Source: Ktedonobacterales bacterium (GTDB lineage Bacteria; Chloroflexota; Ktedonobacteria; Ktedonobacterales; JACDGC01). Taken from it: 5,293 bases of DNA. The translations under genes and the position numbers were made by a program. Each line of letters opens with the position of its first letter. The stretch's first letter is position 1. The notes below the pieces were generated by a model. The model saw only the letters and a list, made by a program, of their open reading frames with translations. It was not told where the DNA came from and did no database searches. Of the stretch, positions 4,963-5,293 are shown in pieces. Where the stretch lies: positions 1-5,293 of the forward strand of contig JACDGC010000320.1 in assembly GCA_013815535.1 (NCBI GenBank), read 5' to 3'.

Positions 4963-5293
4963 CTATTGCTGGAAGGTATAGCCGTCTTCCAGATGTGCCC
5001 AGGTGCTCCAGACGCCGCCGGGGTTTTGCTGTTGTGCGGCCCACAGGTTGCCATCGCTGCCCAGGGCAAAGGCGATCAGGCGACCATCAGCGTTGGTGCC
5101 CAGTGTGGGGGTGCCGGTGAAGGTGACGCCATCTTCCAGCATCGTCCAGGCCAGCCACCCCGCCCCCGATTGTTGGCTATTCCACAGGTTGCCGTCTTGC
5201 CCCAGGGCCAATAGGCTCAGCAGACCATTGGGATTTACCGCGACAGCGGGGTCGCCGCTGAGGGGGACCGTGGTGGAGATGACCACCCAGCCC
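4963..5293 (-). CDS. C-terminal end of PLL/tectonin-like beta-propeller protein (partial)
   Basis: The frame is open to the right edge, so the start and most of the gene lie outside the window. The visible 109 residues are nearly two repeats of about 49 residues. Shared positions are a P then N-x-x-G, ALG-x-DGNLW, QQ, W-x-x-W, LEDG and TF. This pattern of DGxLW and WxxW is that of beta-propeller repeats of the PLL/fucose-lectin or DUF346 type, in which each repeat forms a blade that can bind sugar. Such proteins are usually secreted or cell-surface and carry several blades. No signal peptide can be seen because the N-terminus is missing. The protein ends directly after the last repeat. The repeat class is fairly sure, but ligand and role are not. 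Confidence 0.85.
   Translation of the reverse strand, partial: GWVVISTTVPLSGDPAVAVNPNGLLSLLALGQDGNLWNSQQSGAGWLAWTMLEDGVTFTGTPTLGTNADGRLIAFALGSDGNLWAAQQQNPGGVWSTWAHLEDGYTFQQ

Noticed and set aside
4716..5120. Plus-strand frame of 134 codons across the promoter region
   Set aside because: It runs through the CRP-type palindrome and antisense to the propeller repeats, with a composition unlike a real protein.

Overview
The window is about 60% G+C and is an ordinary-looking bacterial chromosomal segment with six supportable protein genes. No RNA gene, CRISPR array, insertion sequence or phage gene was seen. The best guess for the host is Chloroflexota, perhaps a Ktedonobacteria-like lineage. This rests on Thr/Pro-rich linkers of the TPTPT type in an exported domain and on general gene style, so it is an inference and not a placement.

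Layout. Left part, plus strand: the window opens inside a reading frame that runs without a stop into secF (core start 131, end 1537), so secD or a SecD-SecF fusion probably lies just upstream. A GC-rich hairpin follows secF. A candidate promoter then precedes a glucose 1-dehydrogenase-like short-chain dehydrogenase (1692-2459). A 137-base gap follows, which may begin a small ORF.

Middle and right part, all minus strand: tlyA (3430-2597, rRNA 2'-O-methyltransferase) converges on the dehydrogenase. Upstream of it is a two-helix membrane protein with four cysteines (3951-3427). The two overlap by an ATGA junction and appear to share one promoter with an extended -10 near 4000. Next comes an unrecognised, mostly helical protein with a Tat-like signal (4735-4145). 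Its upstream region holds a perfect TGTGA-N6-TCACA palindrome placed where a CRP/FNR-family activator would bind. The right edge holds the C-terminal end of a repeat protein of the PLL/tectonin-like beta-propeller lectin type (5293-4963, truncated by the window).

Function. SecF serves protein export, and the Tat-like protein and the propeller protein are plausible export products, but nothing shows a shared pathway. The most promising points are the possible SecD-SecF fusion, the Thr-rich expansion of the SecF outer domain, the CRP-type site, and the uncharacterised Cys-containing membrane protein co-translated with TlyA. I found no convincing evidence for a new multi-gene system.
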